This document shows, piece by piece, positions 35,476 to 46,201 of a DNA stretch of 64,000 bases (position 1 is the first letter of the stretch; the number at the start of each line of letters is the position of its first letter). The position numbers were made by a program, and so were the translations under genes. The notes beneath the pieces are model-generated. The model ran no database searches, was not told the DNA's origin, and was given only the letters and a program-made list of their open reading frames with translations. Where the stretch lies: positions 145,554 through 209,553 of the forward strand of contig NZ_JACABA010000001.1 in assembly GCF_013377015.1 (NCBI RefSeq), in the 5' to 3' direction. This DNA is from Rhodopseudomonas sp. (GTDB taxonomy: Bacteria; Pseudomonadota; Alphaproteobacteria; Rhizobiales; Xanthobacteraceae).

Positions 35476-36243
35476 TCAGCCCTTCACCAGCACCGGGCCG
35501 GAGCCGGCCGGGCGCTCGTTTTCCATGAGGATGCCGAGCCGCTTGGCGACCTCCGTATAGGCCTCCAGCACGCCGCCGAGATCGCGGCGGAAGCGATCCT
35601 TGTCGAGCTTCTCGTTCGACTTGATGTCCCACAGCCGGCACGAATCCGGCGAGATCTCGTCGGCGACGATGATCCGCATCATGTCGTTCTCGAACAGCCG
35701 GCCGCATTCCATCTTGAAATCGACCAGCCGGATGCCGATGCCGAGAAACAGCCCGGTCAGGAAGTCGTTGACGCGGATCGCCAGCGCCATGATGTCGTCG
35801 ATTTCCTGCGGCGTGGCCCAGCCGAACGCGGTGATGTGCTCCTCGGAGACCATCGGGTCGTTGAGCTGGTCATTCTTGTAATAGAACTCGATGATCGAGC
35901 GCGGCAGCTGGGTGCCCTCCTCGATGCCGAGCCGCTGCGACAGCGAGCCCGCGGCGACGTTCCGCACCACCACTTCCAGCGGCACGATCTCGACTTCGCG
36001 AATCAGCTGTTCGCGCATGTTAAGCCGGCGGATGAAATGGGTCGGCACCCCGATGTCGTTCAGATGCTGGAACAGGAACTCCGAGATCCGGTTGTTGAGG
36101 ACGCCCTTGCCCTCGATGATCTGGTGTTTCTTGGCGTTAAACGCAGTCGCATCGTCCTTGAAGTGCTGAATCAGGGTTCCGGGCTCCGGTCCTTCATAGA
36201 GGACTTTGGCCTTGCCTTCATAAATGCGACGTCGACGGCTCAT
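35476..36243 (-). CDS. purC: SAICAR synthase
   Basis: The protein is 255 aa. It adds aspartate to CAIR to form SAICAR. Motifs are [35 protein letters not shown] and [15 protein letters not shown] 36243 puts the start directly before RRIYEGKAK, as in homologues. An in-frame ATG at 36273 has a better-looking GGAG and would add 10 residues, so the true start may be there. It is the first gene of the purC-purS-purQ unit. Confidence 0.95.
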   Translation of the reverse strand: MSRRRRIYEGKAKVLYEGPEPGTLIQHFKDDATAFNAKKHQIIEGKGVLNNRISEFLFQHLNDIGVPTHFIRRLNMREQLIREVEIVPLEVVVRNVAAGSLSQRLGIEEGTQLPRSIIEFYYKNDQLNDPMVSEEHITAFGWATPQEIDDIMALAIRVNDFLTGLFLGIGIRLVDFKMECGRLFENDMMRIIVADEISPDSCRLWDIKSNEKLDKDRFRRDLGGVLEAYTEVAKRLGILMENERPAGSGPVLVKG

Positions 36244-36551
36244 GGGGATGTACCGTGTGTTGTTGAAATCCATGGGATTGGTGGGCTCCGTCTGACAATT
36301 GCGACCCACGGCGGAGCTGCCGTGAAGGCCCGGTACGGGAAACAGAACGAGAACCTTGCCTGGGGCCAACCTATCTGATTGGGCCATCCAGCACAATCGA
36401 TCCGGCTGGCCGGGCCCCAAGTTTTACCGAACTGCGTGCGATGATGTGGCGGTTGTCTTAACGGCCCGCGATGGGTATCTAGGCATCCAACCCGCCCACC
36501 GCAAACCCACGGTCCATTCCCCGGCCTGGCAGAGAGATCGGAACCAAGATC

Positions 36552-36875
36552 ATGACGACATTCGACAAGCGCGAAGAAGGTTTCGAGAAGAAATTCGCGG
36601 TCGACGAAGAACAGAAATTCAAGGCCGAAGCGCGCCGCGACAAGCTGCTCGGGCTGTGGATCGCCGAGAAGCTCGGCCTGTCCGGCGACGCCGCGGCGGC
36701 CTACGCGAAGGAAGTGGTGATCGCGGACCTCGAAGAGGCCGGCGACGCCGACGTGATCCGCAAGGTCACCAAGGACCTCGCCGCCAAGGGCGTGACCGTC
36801 AGCGAGCAGGACCTCCGCACCAAGATGGGCGAATTCTACGCCCAGGCCATCAAGCAGGTGAAGGACGGGATTTAA
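36552..36875 (+). CDS. DUF1476 / F1-ATPase zeta-type inhibitor
   Basis: The protein is 107 aa: MTTFDKREEGFEKKFAVDEE, then a four-helix arrangement ending MGEFYAQAIKQVKDGI. DUF1476 proteins are an alphaproteobacterial family that includes the zeta subunit of the Paracoccus F1-ATPase, which blocks ATP hydrolysis through its N-terminal segment. Strength of inhibition varies between species, so the role here is inferred. It is divergent from purC. Confidence 0.88.
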   Translation: MTTFDKREEGFEKKFAVDEEQKFKAEARRDKLLGLWIAEKLGLSGDAAAAYAKEVVIADLEEAGDADVIRKVTKDLAAKGVTVSEQDLRTKMGEFYAQAIKQVKDGI

Positions 36876-37021
36876 GGCGCGCGACTGCGGGACACAGCGA
36901 CGGCATCCAAAGCTCCGCAGCGCCCAGCTGCTGCGTCGCAGTATGGACCGAACCGCCACGACCGCCGCGCAGCATTCCCGCCCAGCGGCTTCCGCTTTCG
37001 ACAGGACTCGCACGCCGCTCC

Positions 37022-37423
37022 TCAAGCCAGCCAATTCTCCACCTTCACGCCGCGGACGCGTTTGAATTCCTGCGTGTTGGCCGTCACGATGACTGCCCCG
37101 AGCGCCTTCGCATGCGCGGCGATCAGCAGGTCGTTGCTGCCGACCGGCGTGCCGGCAGCTTCCAGCGCCGCGCGGATGGCGCCGTAGTCGGCATCAGCCG
37201 GCGCCTCGAACGGCAGCACCTCGATCTCGCCGAGCAGATCGGCGACCGCCTTGCGCAGCTTGGCCGAGCCGCTCTTGGCGCAGCCGTAGCGCAGCTCGGC
37301 CGCGACGATGATGCTGGTGCAGATTCCGGCCTCGCCGACCTTGGCAATCCGCCGGGCTGCCTTGCCCTGCGGATTTCGGATCAGGTCCGACAGAATATTG
37401 GTATCCAGCAAATAACGCGTCAC
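37022..37423 (-). CDS. vapC: VapC-type PIN toxin, copy 1
   Basis: The protein is 133 aa, a PIN-domain ribonuclease. The start YLLDTNILSDLIRNPQGKAA carries the first catalytic aspartate, and late acidic residues fit the PIN core (NDLLIAAHAKALGAVIVTANTQEF). The 4-bp overlap with its VapB and the near-identical second copy at 54454-54855 support a toxin-antitoxin pair. VapC toxins usually cut tRNAs or rRNA; the target is unknown. Confidence 0.9.
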   Translation of the reverse strand: MTRYLLDTNILSDLIRNPQGKAARRIAKVGEAGICTSIIVAAELRYGCAKSGSAKLRKAVADLLGEIEVLPFEAPADADYGAIRAALEAAGTPVGSNDLLIAAHAKALGAVIVTANTQEFKRVRGVKVENWLA

Positions 37424-37656
37424 AGCACGCGCTCCGCGGGCGGCGCCGGACCGTCGATCGCAGGAAAATCCTCGTCGAGTGGCGTCATCGATTGCAGCAG
37501 GGCGATCAGGCCACGCTTGCGCACCGGCTCGATCACCAGCCGGTCGCCGTCACGGTGCATGATGGCTTCGTCGCCCGGCAGTTCGAATTCCACCGGAATC
37601 CGGACCGCCTGGTTGCGGCCATTGCGAAACAATCGGACGTGCCTCTGGTCGGACAT
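37420..37656 (-). CDS. vapB: VapB-type antitoxin, copy 1
   Basis: The protein is 78 aa from ATG 37656. The N-terminal HVRLFRNGRNQAVRIPVEFELPG is a typical AbrB/SpoVT-like swapped-hairpin DNA-binding domain; the C-terminus (MTPLDEDFPAIDGPAP) would bind the toxin. It overlaps vapC by 4 bp. It should autoregulate the pair. Confidence 0.9.
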   Translation of the reverse strand: MSDQRHVRLFRNGRNQAVRIPVEFELPGDEAIMHRDGDRLVIEPVRKRGLIALLQSMTPLDEDFPAIDGPAPPAERVL

Positions 37657-37719
37657 GCTGCGCCTCCCGGCATATGTTAGAAACATAGGCCGCTGGGGAC
37701 GCCGCCGCAAGCACGATTC

Positions 37720-37827
37720 CTCATCCTGAGGAGCCCGTCGCCGCCCGCAGGGCGGTGACGGGCGTCTCGAAGGATGAGGCTGATCATCCTCATGGTTCGA
37801 GACGCGCTTCGCGCTCCTCACCATGAG
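37720..37827. repeat. Interspersed palindromic repeat, family B
   Basis: Starts CTCATCCTGAGGAGCCCG, followed by the inverted GGGCGTCTCGAAGGATGAG, then TCATGGTTCGAGACGCG and its partner GCGCTCCTCACCATGAG. It is directly upstream of the first vapBC pair and downstream of cynS. Confidence 0.85.
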
Positions 37828-37927
37828 GACTCAGTGCGCTTCGCGCTTCTGATCGGGGAGAATTAGGTCAAGAGGATTCAGTGCAGACCGCGCCTCACAT
37901 GTGCTGGGCGCGCTTCGCTGTCGCGCC

Positions 37928-38416
37928 CTACTCTTCCTTGAACCCGTATTCCTGCACGTTGCCCGTCGCGCCGTAATATTTGAACGGCAGGAATTTGCCG
38001 CTCATGGTGATCTTGACGCGGTCGCCCTTCGGATTGGCGACGCGCTCCATCGCCATGTCGAAGTCGATCGCCGACATGATGCCGTCGCCGAATTCCTCCT
38101 CGATCAGCGCCTTCCAGGCCGGGCCGTTGACCATCACCAGTTCGTAGAGCCGGTAGATCAGCGGATCGGTCGGCGGCATCGCAACGCCCGCGCCGCGCAT
38201 CGGCACTTCGTTGAGCATCGCGATCTCGGATTTGCTCAAGCCGAACAGCTCGCCGGCGTTGGCGGCCTGCGGCTTCGTCAATTTCATCTGGCCGAGGATC
38301 GCGCCGACGATCAGCACCTCGGAGAACCCGCCGATCTGCTCGCAGATGTGCTTCCAGCTCCAGCCATTGTCGCGCTTGATGTCGAGCAGCTTTTCGGTGA
38401 GGTCGCTTCGCTTCAT
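37928..38416 (-). CDS. cynS: Cyanate hydratase (cyanase)
   Basis: The protein is 162 aa. It converts cyanate and bicarbonate to carbamate, which yields ammonia and carbon dioxide. The active-site residues known from E. coli are visible: R89 and E92 in YRLYELVM and S115 in GIMSAIDF. It is 33 bp downstream of the ABC ATPase gene, in the transporter operon. The gene context makes cyanate the likely transport substrate. Confidence 0.96.
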   Translation of the reverse strand: MKRSDLTEKLLDIKRDNGWSWKHICEQIGGFSEVLIVGAILGQMKLTKPQAANAGELFGLSKSEIAMLNEVPMRGAGVAMPPTDPLIYRLYELVMVNGPAWKALIEEEFGDGIMSAIDFDMAMERVANPKGDRVKITMSGKFLPFKYYGATGNVQEYGFKEE

Positions 38417-38449
38417 GTTGGTCTCCTTCGGATTGATCTGGATGGACGA

Positions 38450-39364
38450 TCAGCGCGCGCTGGCCTGCGCCGGGCCGTGGCTGCCGGAAGCCGGAACCAG
38501 CGCCGGCTCGCTCAGTTGCGGCCGCACCACCGGCACCCGGCGCGGGTCGTGGTCCGGCGTCATGCTGGCAAACGTCTTGCTGCGCGTCACCAGGAAATCG
38601 ACGATGTGGTTGCGCAGCGCGTAGTAATAAGGATGCCGGTGCAGATCGATCCGGACGCGATCCTTCGGCAGCGGATTTTCCACCACCTCGGCCAGCACCG
38701 CGCCAGGGCCGTTGGTCATTAGATAGATTTTGTCGGCCAGATACATCGCCTCGTCGACGTCGTGGGTGATCATGAAGGTGGTCTGCCCGGTCTCGAGGCA
38801 AATGCGCCGGACCTCGTCCTGCAGCGAGCCGCGGGTCAGCGCGTCGAGCGCCGAGAACGGCTCGTCCATCAGCATGATTTTCGGCGTGATGCTGAGCGCC
38901 CGCGCAATGCCGACGCGCTGCTTCATGCCGCCGGAGAGTTCCGACGGATGCTTGTGCTCGGCGCCGGTGAGGCCGACCAGGTCGATGAAGGTCTGGGCGT
39001 GGGCGCGGACTTTGGCCTTGTCCCAGCCGCGCCATTTCGAGCTCACCGCGTAGGCGACGTTGCCCATCACGGTTCGCCACGGCAGCAGCGCGTGGCTCTG
39101 GAAGATCACCGCGCGGTCGAGACTGGTGCCCTCGATCGCCTGGCCGTCGACGATCACCACGCCGTCGCTCGGCTGATCCAGCCCGGCGAGGATGTTGAGC
39201 ACCGTGGTCTTGCCGCAGCCGGAATGCCCGATCACGCAGCCGAATTCGCCGCGCGGCAGCGACAGCCACAGATTCTCGAACACCGCGATCGCGCCGCCGT
39301 CCGCGCCGGGATAACGCTTGGCGATGCCCTCGATGGAGATGAATTTGTCGATCATCGCGCTCAC
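38450..39364 (-). CDS. Cyanate/nitrate-type ABC transporter ATPase
   Basis: The protein is 304 aa. It has the Walker A GHSGCGKTT, the Q-loop, the ABC signature LSGGMKQR and Walker B IMLMDEPFSALD. It is of the NrtD/SsuB/TauB group. It overlaps the permease gene by 4 bp. An extra C-terminal tail of about 40 residues, rich in Pro and Ala, is unlike NrtD homologues and has no known function. Confidence 0.92.
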   Translation of the reverse strand: MSAMIDKFISIEGIAKRYPGADGGAIAVFENLWLSLPRGEFGCVIGHSGCGKTTVLNILAGLDQPSDGVVIVDGQAIEGTSLDRAVIFQSHALLPWRTVMGNVAYAVSSKWRGWDKAKVRAHAQTFIDLVGLTGAEHKHPSELSGGMKQRVGIARALSITPKIMLMDEPFSALDALTRGSLQDEVRRICLETGQTTFMITHDVDEAMYLADKIYLMTNGPGAVLAEVVENPLPKDRVRIDLHRHPYYYALRNHIVDFLVTRSKTFASMTPDHDPRRVPVVRPQLSEPALVPASGSHGPAQASAR

Positions 39365-40200
39365 TCCGGAAACGTCACGAGCCGGGTTGCGCGTGCGAGG
39401 ATCTGGTCGAGCAGCATGCCGACCAGCCCGATCAACAGAATGCCGATCATGATATTGGTGATCGACAAATTATTCCATTCGTTCCAGATCCAGTAACCCA
39501 GGCCGGTCCCACCAACTAACATCTCGGCCGCGACGATAACTAACCAGGCAATGCCGATCGAGATCCGCATCCCGGTGAGGATGGTCGGTGCCGCCGCGGG
39601 CAGGATGACGGTGAAGGCGCGGCGCACGGTGCCGACTTCCAGCGTGCGGGCGACGTTGATCCATTCCTTGCGCACCGACGCCACGCCGAACGCGGTGTTG
39701 AGCAGCATCGGCCACACCGAGCAGATGAAGATCACGAAGATCGCCGACAGCCCGGAATCCTTGATGGTGTAGAGCGCCAGCGGCATCCAGGCCAACGGCG
39801 AGATCGGCTTCAAGATCTGGATGAACGGATCGAGCGCCTTGTTGAGCAGCGGCGACATCCCGATCAGGAAGCCGAGCGGAATCGCCACCACGACCGCGAG
39901 CAGATAGCCGAGCCCGACCCGCGCGATCGAATAGCCGAGCTGGATGCCGAGGCCTTTGTCGTTCGGGCCGTTATCGTAAAACGGCCGCCTCATGTGCTCC
40001 CACAATTTGGCGCCGACATCGAGCGGGCCCGGCATCGCCGATTTGCCTTGCGTTGCGGTCAGCCCCATCAGCTTGGCGTATTCGGGAGTCATGGTTGCGA
40101 CCGCGCCGGTGCCGCGCGTGGCCAGATGCCAGCTGCCGATGAAGGCCGCGAAGATCAGCACCGAGATCAGCGCGGCGCGGAGGCGAAGGGAACGGGTCAT
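39361..40200 (-). CDS. Cyanate/nitrate-type ABC transporter permease
   Basis: The protein is 279 aa with six or so membrane helices and the binding-protein-dependent signature ARTLEVGTVRRAFTVILPAA (EAA loop) at about residue 190. ATG 40200 has GGAGGG upstream and is the start of the hydrophobic N-terminus; the longer frame reads a repeat-like sequence. It is 55 bp downstream of the binding-protein gene. Confidence 0.93.
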   Translation of the reverse strand: MTRSLRLRAALISVLIFAAFIGSWHLATRGTGAVATMTPEYAKLMGLTATQGKSAMPGPLDVGAKLWEHMRRPFYDNGPNDKGLGIQLGYSIARVGLGYLLAVVVAIPLGFLIGMSPLLNKALDPFIQILKPISPLAWMPLALYTIKDSGLSAIFVIFICSVWPMLLNTAFGVASVRKEWINVARTLEVGTVRRAFTVILPAAAPTILTGMRISIGIAWLVIVAAEMLVGGTGLGYWIWNEWNNLSITNIMIGILLIGLVGMLLDQILARATRLVTFPE

Positions 40201-40255
40201 GGCTGCCCTCCACCCTCCCCCTCCAGGGGAGGGTGAAGCGCGCGCTGTCTGCGGC

Positions 40256-41641
40256 TCACGACGCCTTCCTGATCTTGAAGCTGGCGAGATAGTCCTCCGG
40301 CTTCGACGCATCGAACGGCTTGCCCATCACCGAGAACGATTTTGTCGTCGTGGTCGGCGGCGTCATGCCGGCCTCTTGCATCAGCCGGGTGGCGTCGGTG
40401 GCGAGATAGACCTGCGCGGCGATGCCGGCGTAGTCGATGTCGCCCTTGACCTGACCCCAGCGCTTCATCTGGGTCATGATCCAGATCGCGAAGGACTGCC
40501 ACGGGAACGGATCGAAATCGATGCGGTTCGGCTGGTTGACGATATTGCCGAGGCCGTCGGCGTAGGTGCCGGTGAGGATCTGCTCAAGCACGATCTGCGG
40601 CTGGTTCAGATAGTTCGCCGGCGCGATCGCCTCGGCGATCTGCTTGCGGTTCTCCGGTCTGTGCGCGAAGGCGGTGGCCTCGATGATAGATTTCAGCAGC
40701 GCGCCGTAGGTGTTCGGCATCGCGGTGACGAATTCCTTGGAGGCGGCGAAGGCGCAGCACGGATGGCCGTCCCAGATCTCCTTGGTCAACAGATGGATGA
40801 AGCCGACGCCGTCGAACACCGCGCGCTGGTTCATCGGATCGGGCGCGAGAAAGCCGTCGATATTGTCGGCGCGCAGATTGGCGACCATCTCGGGCGGCGG
40901 CACGGCGCGGATCTGCACGTCGACGTCGGGATCGAGGCCGTGTTCGGCGAGATAATAGCGCAGCAGGTAGTTGTGCATGGAGAAGTCGAACGGCACCGCG
41001 AATTTGAAGCCCTTCCAATCCTTCGGGTTGCGCTTGTCCTTGTGCTTCATCGCCAGCGTGATCGCCTGGCCGTTGATGTTCTCGACCGCCGGCATGGTGT
41101 AGGGAATCGGGTTGGAGCCGACCCCCATGGTGATGGCGAGCGGCATCGGGCTCAGCATGTGGGCGGCGTCGTATTCCTTGTTGATGGTCTTGTCGCGGAT
41201 CACCGCCCAGCCGGCGGTCTTGATCACTTCGACGTTGAGGCCGTTCTTGGCGTAGAACCCCATCGGCGCCGCCATGATGATCGGCGTGGCGCAGGTGATC
41301 GGGATGAAGCCGACCTTGAGGTCCTTCTTCTCCAGCGGCCCGCCTTGCGCAAACAGGTCGGTCGCGGTCTTGAGCGGGAAGAACTGCGACACCGCGGCGA
41401 GCGCGGTGGCGGCGCCGACCGATTTCAGGAAGGCGCGCCGGCTGGCGTCCTGCGGAAACATCGCCCGCATCACCGCCGAGGCGACCACGCCCTCGTAGCG
41501 CGTCTGCTCGCTGTCGAGCGCGGCCTGGATCTGCAATTGCTGCGCGGCCTGGTGCTCGGCCTCGCTGTTATGCCGGCCGCAGCCGCAGCCCGAGGCGTGA
41601 AGTCTGCGGTTCGGATCGAACGGGTTGTCGAATGTGGACAT
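40256..41641 (-). CDS. NrtA/CynA-like substrate-binding protein
   Basis: The protein is 461 aa from ATG 41641 with GGAGG upstream. It belongs to the nitrate/cyanate-binding NMT1-like group: FIPITCATPIIMAAPMGFY, then ILDFDPFPWQ-type and EIVDGFLAPDP-type blocks near the C-terminus. A Tat-type SRRAFLKS sits unusually deep, at residues 68-75, after a 67-residue N-terminal extension with a GCGCGRH cluster (C19, C21, H24). Either a later internal start is used or the extension is functional. The sigma-54 promoter at 41674-41689 is directly upstream. Confidence 0.9.
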   Translation of the reverse strand: MSTFDNPFDPNRRLHASGCGCGRHNSEAEHQAAQQLQIQAALDSEQTRYEGVVASAVMRAMFPQDASRRAFLKSVGAATALAAVSQFFPLKTATDLFAQGGPLEKKDLKVGFIPITCATPIIMAAPMGFYAKNGLNVEVIKTAGWAVIRDKTINKEYDAAHMLSPMPLAITMGVGSNPIPYTMPAVENINGQAITLAMKHKDKRNPKDWKGFKFAVPFDFSMHNYLLRYYLAEHGLDPDVDVQIRAVPPPEMVANLRADNIDGFLAPDPMNQRAVFDGVGFIHLLTKEIWDGHPCCAFAASKEFVTAMPNTYGALLKSIIEATAFAHRPENRKQIAEAIAPANYLNQPQIVLEQILTGTYADGLGNIVNQPNRIDFDPFPWQSFAIWIMTQMKRWGQVKGDIDYAGIAAQVYLATDATRLMQEAGMTPPTTTTKSFSVMGKPFDASKPEDYLASFKIRKAS

Positions 41642-41673
41642 GAAACCTCCCTGCGTGACGCCATCGCCAATAA

Positions 41674-41689
41674 CGCAAGGAGTGTGCCA
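41674..41689 (-). promoter_or_regulatory. Sigma-54 (-24/-12) promoter
   Basis: The minus strand reads TGGCAC, 5 bases, TTGCG, a full match to the TGGCAC-N5-TTGCW consensus including the invariant GG and GC. It is 33 bp upstream of the binding-protein start codon and directed towards it. A sigma-54 activator gene lies divergently at 41805. This is strong evidence for nitrogen-type control of the transporter operon. Confidence 0.85.
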
Positions 41690-41743
41690 GCCCGGCCGTA
41701 GGGAAATGCGCAATGGCCGCAGCGCGTTGTCCGAATTTGCCGG

Positions 41744-41797
41744 CTACGATATTCCGTAGTATACGAAATATCGTAGCTCAATTACGAAATCTCGGAG
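41744..41797. promoter_or_regulatory. Three operator-like repeats (TACG-N6-CGTA type)
   Basis: CTACG-N6-CGTAG (41744-41759), TACG-N6-CGTA (41762-41775) and a weaker TACG-N6-CGGA (41783-41796) follow each other, with repeat phases of 17 and 21 bp. They lie 55-120 bp upstream of the -24/-12 promoter, the usual place for enhancer-binding protein sites, and the last ends 8 bp before the activator start codon. This suggests binding by the divergently encoded activator and autoregulation. Confidence 0.6.
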
Positions 41798-41804
41798 TCT
41801 GCCG

Positions 41805-43715
<1,911 letters not shown>

Positions 43716-43834
43716 GGCGCCAAGGTCGTCATTCCTCCAACCAACCCGTTCAGCCCCGGACGCGCCTCCCTTGCGTTTTCCGATCCTAGGTATATATTCC
43801 GCAGTCGATTGGACCGCGGCTAACGGGAGTCGGC

Positions 43835-44521
43835 ATGCCCTATCCTCTCGTTCCTCTCTTTGCCCCCCGCATACGCGTCATCGACTCCTCGGTGGAGCGG
43901 CCGGCGCTGGCCGCGGTGGACGACGGACCGCCGCCTGTGCCGGGCGGCCGCCCGAAGGGCTGCAAGCGGCTGCACACCAACGCCACGGTCGCCACTGTCC
44001 GCCGGCTGATCGAACAGAGCACGCTGACCTACAAGCAGATCGCGGAAAAGACCGGCGTCAGTGCCGGCACCGTCGGGCGCTGGGCCCGCGACGGCGGCTG
44101 GCCGCGCCACCCGTTCGCGCCGCGGGCCAGCGACACCGTGCCGACCGCGCGCGCCGGCCGCAGGCTCAAGCTGCGGATGCTCGGCACCAGACTGCATCTG
44201 CTCGCCGAGCGCTGCGTCGACGAGCTGTGGCAAAACCCCTGCGTCGATCTCGACCGGTTGATCGAGGCGATGCAGGTGCTGAAGATGGCGCGCCTGACCG
44301 TCAAAGGCCGCGGCCGGCCCGGCAGGCCCGGTCCGGCGCCACGCACCGGGCAGGACTGGATCGACCGCGACACCGCGATCCGCACCGCGCTGAAGGAGAT
44401 GCGCCGCGGCGGCGTCGCCCTCGACCGCATCCCCGACGCCGCGATGGCGCTGCTGGAAGACGCCCATACGCCGCCGGAGCGCGAGCCGCCGCGGCGGCGG
44501 GGGCCGAGGCGGAGGCGGTAG
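43835..44521 (+). CDS. HTH-containing protein of unknown function
   Basis: The protein is 228 aa. A helix-turn-helix lies at about residues 62-85: LTYKQIAEKTGVSAGTVGRW, similar to HTHs in phage terminase small subunits and resolvase-like proteins. The rest is basic and Arg-rich, with a C-terminal RRRGPRRRR tail. No phage genes flank it. Function unknown. Confidence 0.6.
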   Translation: MPYPLVPLFAPRIRVIDSSVERPALAAVDDGPPPVPGGRPKGCKRLHTNATVATVRRLIEQSTLTYKQIAEKTGVSAGTVGRWARDGGWPRHPFAPRASDTVPTARAGRRLKLRMLGTRLHLLAERCVDELWQNPCVDLDRLIEAMQVLKMARLTVKGRGRPGRPGPAPRTGQDWIDRDTAIRTALKEMRRGGVALDRIPDAAMALLEDAHTPPEREPPRRRGPRRRR

Positions 44522-44605
44522 CGCAAAGCCACACGAATAGTGTAGATGACCCCACAACCGCTTAACCATCACTCAGTCACCATAAAGCGTTGACGGGAGC
44601 TGTCT

Positions 44606-45049
44606 GTGGATATTGTTTCAAGCGACAAGCGGTCGTCAATGATGGCTGCGGTTCGCCAAAAGCACACCAAGCCGGAAGTCACCTTGCGTAGCGCCGTTCA
44701 CCGGCTCGGCCTCCGCTTCCGATTGCATCGCCGCGATCTGCCAGGTAGTCCGGACTTAGTATTTCCAGCGGCCCTGATGGTTGTTTTCGTCCACGGGTGC
44801 TTTTGGCATCGTCACGAAGGCTGCCGCAAGGCCACGACCCCAGCAACGCGGGCAAAATTCTGGCAAGAAAAATTCGCGAAGAATATTGCCCGAGATCGCA
44901 CCGCCAAGGTCGCGCTGGAAAATGCGGGATGGAAGGTTCTTGTGGTCTGGGAATGCGAATTGTCCTCCGCGAATGCTGCCGCCACTGTCGCAAGGTCGAT
45001 TGCCACACAGGTAAAGAAAGAGCTCGAGTTCTCGGCGCAAACCTGCTAA
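44606..45049 (+). CDS. vsr: Very-short-patch repair endonuclease (Vsr)
   Basis: The protein is 147 aa from GTG 44606. It nicks at T:G mismatches created by 5-methylcytosine deamination. Signature residues are visible in DLPGSPDLVFP (catalytic Asp) and VFVHGCFWHRHEGCRK (zinc and active-site His/Cys). It is 24 bp upstream of the cytosine methyltransferase gene, the usual partner, though vsr normally follows dcm. Confidence 0.95.
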   Translation: MDIVSSDKRSSMMAAVRQKHTKPEVTLRSAVHRLGLRFRLHRRDLPGSPDLVFPAALMVVFVHGCFWHRHEGCRKATTPATRAKFWQEKFAKNIARDRTAKVALENAGWKVLVVWECELSSANAAATVARSIATQVKKELEFSAQTC

Positions 45050-45073
45050 ACGACGCGTAACTCGGGACTGTGA

Positions 45074-46201
45074 ATGCGCGTCGTTAGCCTTTTCAGCGGT
45101 ATTGGGGGTTTCGAACTCGGCCTGTCGCGGGCCGGCTTCGAAACTGTGATGATGTGCGAGAACGACGATCTTGCCCGGTCGGTTCTCCAGTGCAGGTTTC
45201 CAGGCGTTACGGTCCGCAAAGACGTGCGAACGTTGAAGCGACTACCCCAATGTGAAATCCTCACCGCCGGATGGCCCTGCCAAGACCTGAGCCAAGCCGG
45301 AAGAACGGCTGGGTTGGATGGAGATCGTTCAGGACTGATCTCCGAAGTGTTCCGCCTCGTCGAGGCCAGCAAGCACAAACCCGAGTTCATTCTTCTGGAA
45401 AATGTTGCCTTTGCCTTGCATCTAAAAAAGGGAGCGGCACTCAAGTACGTTACATCGAACCTTGAGAGGCTAGGCTACAAGTGGTCCTATCGCGTGCTCG
45501 ACAGCCGACAGTTCGGCATCCCACAACGTAGGCGCCGCGTCTTCATCCTCGGGTCGAGAGAGATCGTGCCGCAGTCGATCCTTTTCGGCGGCGTGGACAC
45601 ATCCATACAAACGGACGCAAGAAACGCTGATCTTTTCGGATTTTACTGGACCGAAGGAAATACCGGGTTGGGCTGGTCACCTGAAGCAGTCCCGCCGCTC
45701 AAAGGAGGCTCTTCTTTTTCAATTCCGTCTCCGCCCGCGATTTGGAACAAGCGCACGGGAGATTTTTACACGCCCGGCATCTCGGACGCGGAGCGTATGC
45801 AGGGCTTCCCCATCGACTGGACGGCCGTAGGCCCTCTCAAGGATGCAAAGAAGCGCGGTCGCTGGAAGCTAGTCGGCAACGCCGTCAGCGTGCCGGTCGT
45901 CGAGTGGATTGGCAGATCTATAAAAGAAAGTCGAAAAATTACACCCGATTGTCTCGGCGAGCACACTTTCAGCACCACCGCCAGCGCGGCTTTCGGCCAA
46001 TCAGGACAGGCACCTTTGTTTTTTAGGTTTGATCACGAAGGGCCTGAGACTGCAACGATTGAGCGCCTCAAAGACTTCGGCCTTCTTGATACAAACAAGC
46101 TATCAACTCGCGCCGCCGCCGGCTTTTTGTCACGGATAGAGAAGAGTTCTTTGAAAACAGACGCCGAGTTTATACCTGCTCTACGCAACTACGTCAGTTG
46201 A
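45074..46201 (+). CDS. DNA cytosine-5 methyltransferase
   Basis: The protein is 375 aa. Motif I SLFSGIGGFELGL, the catalytic PCQ in AGWPCQDLSQAG, ENV in LLENV, and late motifs (QRRRRVFILGSR; GNAVSVPVVEWIG) are complete. The target site is not predictable. It ends in the same place as the convergent HEPN gene, overlapping by 8 bp. Together with vsr, the HEPN gene and the DUF262 gene it forms a self-contained 3.3-kb unit. Confidence 0.95.
   Translation: MRVVSLFSGIGGFELGLSRAGFETVMMCENDDLARSVLQCRFPGVTVRKDVRTLKRLPQCEILTAGWPCQDLSQAGRTAGLDGDRSGLISEVFRLVEASKHKPEFILLENVAFALHLKKGAALKYVTSNLERLGYKWSYRVLDSRQFGIPQRRRRVFILGSREIVPQSILFGGVDTSIQTDARNADLFGFYWTEGNTGLGWSPEAVPPLKGGSSFSIPSPPAIWNKRTGDFYTPGISDAERMQGFPIDWTAVGPLKDAKKRGRWKLVGNAVSVPVVEWIGRSIKESRKITPDCLGEHTFSTTASAAFGQSGQAPLFFRFDHEGPETATIERLKDFGLLDTNKLSTRAAAGFLSRIEKSSLKTDAEFIPALRNYVS

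Noticed and set aside
43835-44521. Phage terminase small-subunit identity for the HTH protein
   Set aside because: Only the HTH is similar; no large terminase, portal or capsid gene is nearby.
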